From Candidatus Saccharibacteria bacterium UBA1944 (lineage in GTDB: Bacteria; Patescibacteriota; Saccharimonadia; Saccharimonadales; Saccharimonadaceae), in the NCBI GenBank assembly GCA_002336935.1, contig DDEW01000007.1, positions 1 through 14,492 on the forward strand: DNA of 14,492 bases. Reading direction: 5' to 3'. Position 1 is the first letter of the stretch; each line of letters opens with the position of its first letter. A program made the position numbers and the translations under genes. Shown in pieces: positions 6,670 through 13,490 of the stretch. Under the pieces are notes generated by a model that was given only the letters and a program-made list of their open reading frames with translations, had not been told where the DNA came from and did no database searches.

Positions 6670-6691
6670 AAAAAAGCGCGCCTCCGCGCGC
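6670..6691 (-). terminator. GC-rich intrinsic terminator on the minus strand
   Basis: The minus strand reads GCGCGC-GGAG-GCGCGC followed by six T (6691 to 6670), a strong intrinsic terminator. It is the most distal of three hairpins after the tRNA-Gly gene. Confidence 0.65.
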
Positions 6692-6725
6692 CTGAAGCCC
6701 AATTCTCCCCCCAGAAAAACAGATG

Positions 6726-6744
6726 GGTTTTGCTCCGCAAAACC
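6726..6744. repeat. Hairpin between two terminators
   Basis: An 8-bp stem GGTTTTGC/GCAAAACC closes a 3-base loop (6726-6733 with 6737-6744). It lies between the two terminator-like hairpins downstream of tRNA-Gly. It lacks a good immediate U tract on either strand, so its role is unclear. Confidence 0.4.
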
Positions 6745-6756
6745 ATAGCTTCCCAA

Positions 6757-6780
6757 ACAAAAACGGGCGTTTTGCGCCCG
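6757..6780 (-). terminator. Intrinsic terminator for tRNA-Gly
   Basis: On the minus strand CGGGCG (6780-6775) pairs with CGCCCG (6769-6764) over a 5-base loop, followed by five T, G and more T (6763-6757). It lies 23 bases beyond the tRNA CCA end and is the likely end of the tRNA transcript. Confidence 0.7.
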
Positions 6781-6802
6781 GATTTGCGGATTTGTCCAAA
6801 TT

Positions 6803-6878
6803 TGGTGCGGGTAACGAGACTCTAACTCGTGGCCTCATCCTTGGCAAGGATGCGCTCTAACAACTGAGCTATACCCGC
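6803..6878 (-). tRNA. tRNA-Gly(GCC) with encoded CCA and U19/A56 variation
   Basis: A 76-base tRNA including the encoded CCA. Acceptor stem: 7 pairs, GCGGGTA with TACCCGC. D stem GCTC/GAGC. Anticodon stem CATCC/GGATG with loop TTGCCAA, anticodon GCC, so glycine. Variable loop AGGCC. T stem ACGAG/CTCGT. Discriminator A73. All four stems pair fully. The unusual part is the D-loop/T-loop corner: the D loop is AGTTGTTA, with U where G19 is normal, and the T loop is TTAGAGT, with A where the near-universal C56 is expected. G18 and U55 are kept. The usual G19-C56 pair is thus replaced by a possible U19-A56 pair. A promoter with TTGAAA and TATACT lies upstream. Confidence 0.93.
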
Positions 6879-6915
6879 ATGGTTTGGTTCGCTACATTGG
6901 GTAGGTACTTGAGAA

Positions 6916-6944
6916 AGTATACCCGAGGCGCAGGGAATTTTCAA
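6916..6944 (-). promoter_or_regulatory. tRNA-Gly promoter
   Basis: On the minus strand: TTGAAA (6944-6939), exactly 17 bases, TATACT (6921-6916). The RNA start should be near 6909, about 30 bases before the mature tRNA end. Confidence 0.7.
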
Positions 6945-6952
6945 GAGGGGTG

Positions 6953-6979
6953 TTGCAAATGTAAAAATAGGCGTATACT
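6953..6979 (+). promoter_or_regulatory. Promoter of the HD hydrolase gene
   Basis: TTGCAA (6953-6958) and TATACT (6974-6979) are 15 bases apart; reading the -10 as TACTAA (6976-6981) makes it 17. The RNA would start near 6986, giving a leader of about 100 bases. The promoter is back to back with that of tRNA-Gly. Confidence 0.5.
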
Positions 6980-7019
6980 AATAGGGTAGGACAGCGGCTT
7001 TACAAATAAGCGTCCATGG

Positions 7020-7056
7020 CGGCTACGAATTAGCATTAATTCGCTGGCCGTTTTTT
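7020..7056 (+). terminator. Terminator-like hairpin in the HD gene leader (possible attenuator)
   Basis: CGGC (7020-7023) pairs with GCCG (7047-7050), and CGAATTA (7026-7032) with TAATTCG (7037-7043) around a GCAT loop, with a small internal loop between. Six T follow (7051-7056). It stands between promoter and start codon, where it could stop transcription early. TTACAAA (7000-7006) can pair with TTTGTAA (7054-7060), which would tie up the U tract, and an upstream CGGC (6995-6998) can compete for GCCG. Confidence 0.5.
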
Positions 7057-7087
7057 GTAATTCGGCGGTAAAGAAAGGAAAAGCTTC

Positions 7088-7744
7088 GTGCCTAAGCATG
7101 ACCACCTCCATACACTACCAATAACAGAGCGCTACCCAGATGAAATATGGGATACGCTCAATGACGCTGCGACAGCGCATGAAAACCAACAACGCAAAGT
7201 AGAAAAGCAATGGTACATCGTGCACCCATTTAGTGTGTTCGAAAAAGTGCGTGGGGTGACCGACGATCTGAATGTGCAAAAAGGCGCCCTACTGCACGAC
7301 ACAGTAGAAGACACCGACGTCACGATAGATGACATTGAGCAAAAGTATGGCCCTGAAGTTGCCTGCCTGGTATGGGGCGTAACAAAAGATGATAGCTACC
7401 CCGACTGGTACACGCGTAACAATGCCTACTTACAACGGCTTGAGCACGAGGCAATGGACGGCTCAATCATAATTGCTTTGGCCGACAAAATAGATAACCT
7501 GACCGACATGGTGATGAACCACCAAAAATATGGTGAAGGATTTTGGCAGCACTTTAACGCCCAGCCGCTTGATCAACTGTGGTGGTATACATCGGTGTTG
7601 CAGGTGGGTAAAAAGCGCTTACCAGATTGCCCGCTCAACCAAGAGCTTGAGCAACTAGTTGAAGCTTTTTGCGTCCTCGTGGTGAGTGACATGGCTGCCC
7701 AGAGGCAGGACGCTTCCGAATCTGTAGCATATGCGTTATCATAG
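7088..7744 (+). CDS. RelA/SpoT-type HD-domain hydrolase (probable alarmone hydrolase)
   Basis: A 218-residue soluble protein with the HD-hydrolase motifs of RelA/SpoT: Ala-x-x-Ala-His31, Tyr-x-x-His46-Pro, Leu-Leu-His70-Asp71-Thr-Val-Glu74-Asp75, Gly97-Val-Thr-Lys, and Leu-Ala-Asp133-Lys-x-x-Asn137. The His and Asp positions bind Mn2+ in characterised (p)ppGpp hydrolases. There is no synthetase, TGS or ACT domain, so it resembles a single-domain small alarmone hydrolase (MESH1/SAH type). Similar HD proteins can have other nucleotide substrates, so specificity is inferred. The start is GTG 7088, with AAAGGA at 7074-7079 eight bases upstream; the nearby ATG 7098 is out of frame. A terminator-like hairpin in the leader may control it. 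The MurF-like gene follows after 4 bases. Confidence 0.8.
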   Translation: MPKHDHLHTLPITERYPDEIWDTLNDAATAHENQQRKVEKQWYIVHPFSVFEKVRGVTDDLNVQKGALLHDTVEDTDVTIDDIEQKYGPEVACLVWGVTKDDSYPDWYTRNNAYLQRLEHEAMDGSIIIALADKIDNLTDMVMNHQKYGEGFWQHFNAQPLDQLWWYTSVLQVGKKRLPDCPLNQELEQLVEAFCVLVVSDMAAQRQDASESVAYALS

Positions 7745-7748
7745 AACT

Positions 7749-9029
7749 ATGTTCAAATCGTATATACAAAAACGTCTGGAAAAATACGTACAAAAATATT
7801 TTGCCAAACACCCCGAAGTAAAGTTAATTGCCGTTGTGGGAAGTGTGGGCAAAACCAGCACCAAGCGAGCAATTGCCGATTTGCTATCGTATCGCTACCG
7901 CATTCGCATGCATGAGGGCAATCACAATACCGACATTGCTGCGCCGCTAGCAATTTTGGGGATTGAATACCCCGAAAATATCCGTAATCCATTTGCGTGG
8001 TTGACGGTATTCAAGGCGGCTAAACTGCGGATAAAGCAGCCAACCGACGTAGATATTATTGTGCAAGAACTCGGTACCGATAGGCCCGGCGAAATTGCCG
8101 CATTTGGTAAGTACCTTCGGCCAGACATTGCGCTGGTAACCGCCATTGCGCCCGAGCATATGGAATTCTTTGGCACGATAGAGGCTGTTGCGCAGGAAGA
8201 AATGGCAGTGGGAAACTATTCAAAGTTTGTGTTGATTAACCGTGACGACGTAGAGGGGCGGTTTGCCGACTTTGAGTCAAACCCGAACTTTAGTACCTAT
8301 GGCACATCTGGTGCAGCTGAGTATCGGTTTGAACAACAAGGTTTTGAAGCCGAAACGGGCTACACAGGTTCACTTATTGCCGTTAATCACGATCCGTTTG
8401 ATGCCACCATAAAAGTAGTGGGCGAGCATAGTTTACGCCCAGTCATCGGTGCAGTAGCCGTAGCAATGCTTATGGGGTTGACGCAACAGGACATTACTGA
8501 AGGTTTGAAGTTGGTTCGCCCAGTACCTGGGCGCATGAATGTGCTGCGCGGCATGATGGGCACGACAATTATTGACGACACTTACAATTCGAGCCCCGCT
8601 GCTGCAGCTGCCGCTATTCAAACGTTGTATTCCTTTGACCAAGCACCGCAGCGAATTGCTATTTTGGGCGACATGCGCGAGCTTGGTGCCACGAGCCAAA
8701 TGGAACATGAAAAAATTGGTGCTATGTGCGACCCAAACATGCTGAGCTGGGTGGTATTGGTGGGGCCAGATTGTGAAAAGTTTTTGGCACCGATTGCACG
8801 GAGCCGTGGGTGCCAGGTGCATATTGCTCGCAATGCCATTGAAGCAGGTGAGTTCGTTCGTTCGATTACTGAGGAAGGCGCAGTGATACTTGCCAAAGGG
8901 TCACAAAACACTATATACCTTGAAGAAGCAGTGAAAATTTTGTGTGACATGACCGAAGATGCAAAACTAGTTCGGCAGTCTGCCGAATGGTTAAGAATAA
9001 AAGACACGTATTTTGAACGATATAAATAA
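7749..9029 (+). CDS. MurF-like Mur ligase family protein
   Basis: A 426-residue protein of the ATP-dependent Mur ligase superfamily, closest in pattern to MurF, which adds D-Ala-D-Ala to the UDP-muramoyl tripeptide. It has the P-loop Gly31-Ser-Val-Gly-Lys-Thr-Ser37, an NxN-type segment with His-Asn-Thr-Asp after it, the EHMEFFG motif near residue 138, Gly-Arg-Met then Asp-Asp-Thr-Tyr-Asn-Ser-Ser-Pro, and Leu-Gly-Asp-Met-Arg-Glu-Leu-Gly. The central ATPase and C-terminal domains are complete. Only about 30 residues precede the P-loop, so the usual N-terminal UDP-substrate domain (about 80-100 residues) is missing. Where typical MurF has a carbamylated Lys (in AKxEI), this one reads Gln-Glu-Glu151. 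It may be a divergent MurF or a ligase for another substrate. ATG 7749 is preferred over the in-frame 7731; neither has a Shine-Dalgarno. Confidence 0.8.
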   Translation: MFKSYIQKRLEKYVQKYFAKHPEVKLIAVVGSVGKTSTKRAIADLLSYRYRIRMHEGNHNTDIAAPLAILGIEYPENIRNPFAWLTVFKAAKLRIKQPTDVDIIVQELGTDRPGEIAAFGKYLRPDIALVTAIAPEHMEFFGTIEAVAQEEMAVGNYSKFVLINRDDVEGRFADFESNPNFSTYGTSGAAEYRFEQQGFEAETGYTGSLIAVNHDPFDATIKVVGEHSLRPVIGAVAVAMLMGLTQQDITEGLKLVRPVPGRMNVLRGMMGTTIIDDTYNSSPAAAAAAIQTLYSFDQAPQRIAILGDMRELGATSQMEHEKIGAMCDPNMLSWVVLVGPDCEKFLAPIARSRGCQVHIARNAIEAGEFVRSITEEGAVILAKGSQNTIYLEEAVKILCDMTEDAKLVRQSAEWLRIKDTYFERYK

Positions 9030-9056
9030 TAGTCACAACCAATGAATGGAGTAGCC

Positions 9057-10649
9057 GTGAACGACCAAAAAACAGACGACCCTATAGCAAACAGTCCCCA
9101 ACAAGAAAACCAGCCAATGCATACGCCTGATTTTTCGGAGCGGAATGTGCAGCCCGAGTCGACAACTGTTGAAACGCAACCACCCACGCGAACTGATGCG
9201 CCATCGCCTATTGCATCGGAAATTGAGCAGCCAACCGGTTTGGGTGTAGTTCCCGGCACTATGAGCGCGCCAATGGGCATGCCTAGTGCTATGCCACCTG
9301 CGCCATCAGCCAAAAAGTCAAAAAAACCGCTGATTATTGCTGGTGTCGGAGCCGTCATGGCACTTGGCTTAATCGGTGGAAGTGCATATGCCTACACGCT
9401 CTACCAAGACCCCCAAAATGTACTGTTGCAGGCCGCAGGTAATGCGTTATCTGCCAAGAAATTGCGTACTAAAACAGTAGTAACTTCTGACTTTGCTTAT
9501 GATGCTGATGGCACCAAGCTATCATTCGAAAAAGTGACGTTTGAAACCGGTAGCGAGCGTACACCGCGCTACGACATGAACGCTGAAATTGTTGCCAAGT
9601 ATAATGACAAGCAAGTGACGCTCAAGGGTGATGTGCTGGCCACTGATGCCGGTGAGCTGTATTTTAGAGTGAGCAACGTTAAGGATACCCTACAAAAAGT
9701 GCTGCCTGCCGATATGAAGATGAACGCTACGGCCGAAGCGTACCTGGCGCAAATTGATGGTAAGTGGGCAAAGTATACCCTAGAAGATTTGAAAAAAGAC
9801 AGCCCTGATTATGGCAAAACAGTGCAGTGCGTGCTCGATGTGTATAAAAAGCACAAAGACGACAAAAAGAGTATTCAGGAAGTCGTTGAACTATACAAGG
9901 CAAACCAGTTTGTCGTCATTAAGGGCGAGCCAACCAGTAAAAACGGCAATTTTGGCTACGAGGTTGCCGTTGACAACAAAAAGTCCAAAGCATTTAGCAA
10001 GGAAGTTGCAAAAACAGCAGTCGCAAAAGAGGTTGAAGCGTGCGATAAGAATGCCACAGCTAGCGCATCTGCCAGCGACGATACCGATACGACAGACACC
10101 GTGGACACGCCGACCAATGCTGATGGGCCTGTTACGACTACGACGCTATGGATTTCAAAATGGGGACACGAACTGCGTTCTGTTGAAACAAAGACGACCG
10201 ACATAAAGGGCATGAACAACAAGAAGTACAGCATCACTTCGCACACTGATGTTGATTTTGGCGATGGAGTTGTAACGACATCACCAAAGGACACCGTACC
10301 ACTTAAGACATGGTCAGAAAATGCCACGAAGTTCATGACCGAGCTTTCACGCCCTGCTATTACTAAGGCGCAGGCCGCCAATGAAGCAAGTAAAGTTGCC
10401 GCTGCCGCAGAATCTTACGCAGCTAACAACCGGGGAACTTACCCCGCAACCTATGCGGACATGCAGCGCTACGTTACCCTGACTAGTGGTACAACTGTCG
10501 TCGCTGAGTTGCCAAAAACCGCCACGCAGATTGGCTACAAATTGTGCAGTGCACGTAACGGGCAAGTCATCTACAGAACAGACACTGGCTACCAAGCTGT
10601 TGGGGTTGGTAGTGGCAAATCTGGCACGGTAACGCAGTTTTGCGCATAG
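9057..10649 (+). CDS. Single-pass envelope protein with pilin-like C-terminal domain
   Basis: A 530-residue protein from GTG 9057, which has GGAG (9048-9051) five bases upstream; an in-frame ATG at 9042 would add five residues. Residues 1-90 are Pro/Thr/Gln-rich and disordered. A Lys-rich patch and one membrane helix (about 91-113) follow, so the long remainder lies outside. Residues about 120-330 form a beta-rich region that may be a lipoprotein-like fold (LppX-type guess), then a Ser/Thr/Asp-rich linker near 340-360. The last 90 residues look like the globular part of a type IV pilin: a helix ending in Ala-Glu-Ser-Tyr-Ala-Ala-Asn-Asn, then Gly-Thr-Tyr-Pro, and a late Cys pair (about residues 496 and 529) that could close a loop. 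It lacks a prepilin N-terminus. Whole-protein function is unknown. Confidence 0.65.
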   Translation: MNDQKTDDPIANSPQQENQPMHTPDFSERNVQPESTTVETQPPTRTDAPSPIASEIEQPTGLGVVPGTMSAPMGMPSAMPPAPSAKKSKKPLIIAGVGAVMALGLIGGSAYAYTLYQDPQNVLLQAAGNALSAKKLRTKTVVTSDFAYDADGTKLSFEKVTFETGSERTPRYDMNAEIVAKYNDKQVTLKGDVLATDAGELYFRVSNVKDTLQKVLPADMKMNATAEAYLAQIDGKWAKYTLEDLKKDSPDYGKTVQCVLDVYKKHKDDKKSIQEVVELYKANQFVVIKGEPTSKNGNFGYEVAVDNKKSKAFSKEVAKTAVAKEVEACDKNATASASASDDTDTTDTVDTPTNADGPVTTTTLWISKWGHELRSVETKTTDIKGMNNKKYSITSHTDVDFGDGVVTTSPKDTVPLKTWSENATKFMTELSRPAITKAQAANEASKVAAAAESYAANNRGTYPATYADMQRYVTLTSGTTVVAELPKTATQIGYKLCSARNGQVIYRTDTGYQAVGVGSGKSGTVTQFCA

Positions 10650-10653
10650 CTTG

Positions 10654-10668
10654 CCCTTATCATAAGGG
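10654..10668. promoter_or_regulatory. Inverted repeat over the leuS -35 region
   Basis: CCCTTAT-C-ATAAGGG is a 15-base perfect inverted repeat. It overlaps the best -35 candidate of leuS (TTATCA, 10657-10662). It is not followed by a T run, so it looks more like a protein-binding site than a terminator. Confidence 0.4.
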
Positions 10669-10685
10669 GTGATGTTTGCTATACT
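10657..10685 (+). promoter_or_regulatory. leuS promoter with extended -10
   Basis: TTATCA (10657-10662), 17 bases, TATACT (10680-10685), preceded by TGC (10677-10679). The leuS ATG at 10694 is 8 bases beyond the -10, with no room for a Shine-Dalgarno, so the message should be leaderless. Confidence 0.65.
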
Positions 10686-10693
10686 AGTAGCCA

Positions 10694-13129
10694 ATGAAGC
10701 GCTATAATCCTACTGAAATAGAACCAAAATGGCAAAAAAATTGGGATGATACCCAGGTTTATAAAGCCGATCTATCCTCAGACAAACAAAAATACATTGC
10801 AATGAGTATGTTTAACTACCCCAGCGGGGCGGGTATTCACATTGGTCATGCCATGAATTACACCATTAGTGATGTAATGGCGCGGTTTAAGCGCCAGCAG
10901 GGATATGAAAGCTACCACCCTGTGGGCTGGGATGCTTTTGGGTTACCGGCCGAAAATTTTGCGATTAAAAGCGGTGTGTCGCCACAAGAAAGCATGGCAA
11001 AAATTATTCCGGGCTATCATACGCAGTACAAGGCAATGGGCTGGAGTAACGATTGGAGCAAAGAAATCAGCACTCACCTGCCTGTTTACTACAAATGGAC
11101 ACAGTGGATATTTAGCGAAATGTACCGAGCAGGCCTAGCGTATCAAGAACCTCGCATGCAGTGGTGGTGTACGAAGTGCCAAACTGTGCTGGCTAATGAA
11201 CAGGTGATTGATGGCAAATGCTGGCGGCATGATAGTGCCGATGACTCAGAAGTGGCCAAGAAAGAAGTCAAACAATGGTTCTTTAAGGTGACTGAATATG
11301 CCGATGAAATGCTTGAAGCAACCGATGCACTTGACTGGAGCGAAGTGGTGAAGGCTGCACAAAAGAACTGGATTGGCAAAAGCCGTGGTGCCGAGGTTGA
11401 GTTTGCAGTTGACGGAAGCGACCAAATAGTTACTGTATTTACGACACGCCCTGATACCCTGTTTGGCGCGACGTTTTTGGTACTCGCACCAGAGCATGAG
11501 CTAGTACCGATGCTCGTTAATGATGGTACCCGTGAGGCAGTAGAGGCCTATGTGACCCAAGCGCTCAAAAAGAGCGAACTTGAGCGCCAAGAAACGAAAG
11601 AAAAGACAGGCGTGCCAACTGGTGCCCATGCCGTGAACCCCGCGACAGGTGAAAAGATACCCATTTGGGTGGCAGATTATGTACTAAGCGGCTATGGAAC
11701 TGGCGCAATTATGGCAGTACCAGCGCATGATGAACGTGATTTTGAATTTGCTGAGGTGTTTGGCTTACCGATAGTTGAAGTAGTGCAAAAGCCTGCTGAT
11801 GAAACCGAACAATGTTACCACGGCGAAGGTATGCTGATGAATAGCGGGGTGTACGATGGCATGATGAGCAGCGATGCCCGCGAAGAAATTGTGGCTTGGC
11901 TGGAACAAGAGGGCACCGGTCGAGCAAAGACGACATACAAAATTCGTGACTGGAGTGTGAGCCGCCAGCGCTATTGGGGCGCGCCGATTCCGGTGGTTCA
12001 CTGCGAAAAAGACGGTATTGTGCTCGTTCCAGATGATCAATTACCTGTAGAGTTACCGGTGTTATCTGATTTTGCGCCAAGTGGTGATGGGCGTAGTGCA
12101 CTTGCACGGGCCACTGACTGGCTCCATACCACATGTCCAACCTGCGGCGGCTCGGCCCTGCGTGAAACTGACACGCTCGATACGTATATTTGTAGTAGCT
12201 GGTACTTTTTGCGCTACTTCGATGGTGAAAATAACGAAAAGATTTTTGATTCTACTATAGCGAACGAATGGATGCCGATTGATTTTTATAACGGCGGTGA
12301 CCATGCTACAGCGCATATGATTTATGCTCGCTTCATGACACGGTTCTTTTGGCATAGGGGGCTCGTTGACAACCCAGAGCCTTTTAAAAAGTTCTTATTC
12401 AACGGCAAAGTAACGGCAAGCGACGGCACAATGTTTAGTAAAAGCAAGGGTAATGGTATTGATCCGCTTGAAATTATTAACAGTGGGTATGGTGCGGATG
12501 CACTGCGCACCTACCTAATGTTCGCTGCGCCGCTTGAAGTATGGGCACGTTGGGATCCGCAGGGCGTGCCGGGTACCTACCGGTTCTTGAACCGAATATG
12601 GAACCTGGTGCAAGAGTACTTAGCGGCCGAAAAAGATGGTAACGAGTCACCTGAAGTGTTGCAGTTGATCCACCCAACCATCAAAAAAGTAACAGCAGAC
12701 TTAGAAGACCAAAAATATAATACAGCCATTGCAGCCATGATGGAAGCAACAAACGGACTGTATGCCCAGAAAGTTAAAGGATTTAGCGGTAGCAACAGTT
12801 GGCAGTTCGCTCTAGAAAGCTTAGTAGCGCTTGTTGGGCCGTTCGCACCGCACCTTGCCGAAGAGCTGTGGGCAGACCTTGGCCATGATACATCGGTGCA
12901 GCGTGATAGTTGGCCACAGTGGGATAAGCAATATTTACAGGGAAGCACCATGATGATTATCGTGCAGGTGAACGGCAAGTTGCGCGCAAAGCTAGACGTA
13001 GCGATTGATGAGTCGGAAGAAGCTATAAAAAATCTCGCCCTTGCAGACGAAAATGTAAAGAAGTTTGTAGCGGGTGAACCCAAAAAAGTAATTTACGTCA
13101 AAAACAAACTCGTCAGCATTGTTATATAG
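10694..13129 (+). CDS. leuS: Leucyl-tRNA synthetase
   Basis: An 811-residue class I synthetase that charges tRNA-Leu with leucine using ATP. The HIGH motif is at residues 49-52, just after a Pro-Ser-Gly-Ala-Gly turn, and Gly-Trp-Asp-Ala-Phe-Gly-Leu-Pro-Ala-Glu-Asn follows. A Cys-x-x-Cys and the NEQVIDG-x-CWR block lie near 155-180. The CP1 editing domain (about 225-415) has the Thr-Thr-Arg-Pro-Asp-Thr threonine-rich motif and GTGAIMAVPAHDERD. The second catalytic motif is Met580-Phe-Ser-Lys-Ser-Lys-Gly-Asn, so the first Lys of KMSKS is replaced. A C-terminal domain near 750-811 (IIVQVNGKLRAK) is present. Length is slightly below the 860 of E. coli. It has its own leaderless-type promoter. Confidence 0.97.
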   Translation: MKRYNPTEIEPKWQKNWDDTQVYKADLSSDKQKYIAMSMFNYPSGAGIHIGHAMNYTISDVMARFKRQQGYESYHPVGWDAFGLPAENFAIKSGVSPQESMAKIIPGYHTQYKAMGWSNDWSKEISTHLPVYYKWTQWIFSEMYRAGLAYQEPRMQWWCTKCQTVLANEQVIDGKCWRHDSADDSEVAKKEVKQWFFKVTEYADEMLEATDALDWSEVVKAAQKNWIGKSRGAEVEFAVDGSDQIVTVFTTRPDTLFGATFLVLAPEHELVPMLVNDGTREAVEAYVTQALKKSELERQETKEKTGVPTGAHAVNPATGEKIPIWVADYVLSGYGTGAIMAVPAHDERDFEFAEVFGLPIVEVVQKPADETEQCYHGEGMLMNSGVYDGMMSSDAREEIVAWLEQEGTGRAKTTYKIRDWSVSRQRYWGAPIPVVHCEKDGIVLVPDDQLPVELPVLSDFAPSGDGRSALARATDWLHTTCPTCGGSALRETDTLDTYICSSWYFLRYFDGENNEKIFDSTIANEWMPIDFYNGGDHATAHMIYARFMTRFFWHRGLVDNPEPFKKFLFNGKVTASDGTMFSKSKGNGIDPLEIINSGYGADALRTYLMFAAPLEVWARWDPQGVPGTYRFLNRIWNLVQEYLAAEKDGNESPEVLQLIHPTIKKVTADLEDQKYNTAIAAMMEATNGLYAQKVKGFSGSNSWQFALESLVALVGPFAPHLAEELWADLGHDTSVQRDSWPQWDKQYLQGSTMMIIVQVNGKLRAKLDVAIDESEEAIKNLALADENVKKFVAGEPKKVIYVKNKLVSIVI

Positions 13130-13140
13130 CTTGGTGCCGC

Positions 13141-13160
13141 AATAAAAGGGGAAAGCCCCC
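13141..13160 (-). terminator. Intrinsic terminator of the GC-rich gene
   Basis: On the minus strand GGGG (13159-13156), CTTT loop, CCCC (13151-13148), then TTTTATT. It lies just after the stop codon of the minus-strand gene. No T-rich terminator for leuS is visible on the plus strand. Confidence 0.5.
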
Positions 13161-13164
13161 GACC

Positions 13165-13458
13165 TCACTGGGGGGCGGGGGCGTTTCCGTACCGGTCCTT
13201 GTACACCTTGTTGGCGCGCAGCGCCGAGAGGCTGAAGAAGATGCCGACGACCACGAGAGGCCACAGGCTGAACGTGGGGTACTGGCCACGGGGGATGCCC
13301 AGGGCCAGCCAGAAGGCGACGAAGCCGAACGCGATGAAGGCGCTGGCACCGTTCACTTCGACGAACAGCTCGTGACGTTTCTGCACGGGCAGGCCCATCT
13401 TGTCGAAGAGGACCACGCTGGCGAGCAGGGTGACGATGAGCGTCAAGGCGATGAACAC
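13165..13458 (-). CDS. GC-rich three-helix membrane protein, probably acquired
   Basis: I do not recognise this 97-residue protein. Three membrane helices lie at about 2-18, 38-55 and 65-82, with a charged loop (Lys-Arg-His-Glu) between the first two and a short hydrophilic tail ending Ala-Pro-Ala-Pro-Gln. It starts at GTG 13458 with a perfect AAGGAG (13470-13465) 6 bases upstream. Its codons end almost always in G or C, and two 60-base lines I counted are 63% and 70% GC, against 55% and 38% in two leuS lines. This and its minus orientation between leuS and rpmF suggest transfer, perhaps from an actinobacterial host or its phage (inference). It has its own strong promoter and a terminator. 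A coding gene is well supported; its role is not. Confidence 0.7.
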   Translation of the reverse strand: MFIALTLIVTLLASVVLFDKMGLPVQKRHELFVEVNGASAFIAFGFVAFWLALGIPRGQYPTFSLWPLVVVGIFFSLSALRANKVYKDRYGNAPAPQ

Positions 13459-13490
13459 GGGGTGCTCCTTCGGGTTGGGGAAGTACGGAA

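Noticed and set aside
6558..6847. Overlapping minus-strand reading frames of about 62 codons across the tRNA and terminators
   Set aside because: They run through tRNA-Gly and hairpins and have no protein-like composition.
6983..6996. AGGGTAGGACAGCG resembles the T-box motif AGGGTGGNACCGCG just before a terminator-like hairpin
   Set aside because: It lies right at the predicted RNA start, leaving no room for the specifier-bearing Stem I, and two conserved positions differ. The upstream DNA is the divergent tRNA promoter.
8618..9358. Long minus-strand reading frame of 246 codons
   Set aside because: It is antisense to the MurF-like and pilin-like genes, both of which have clear family features.
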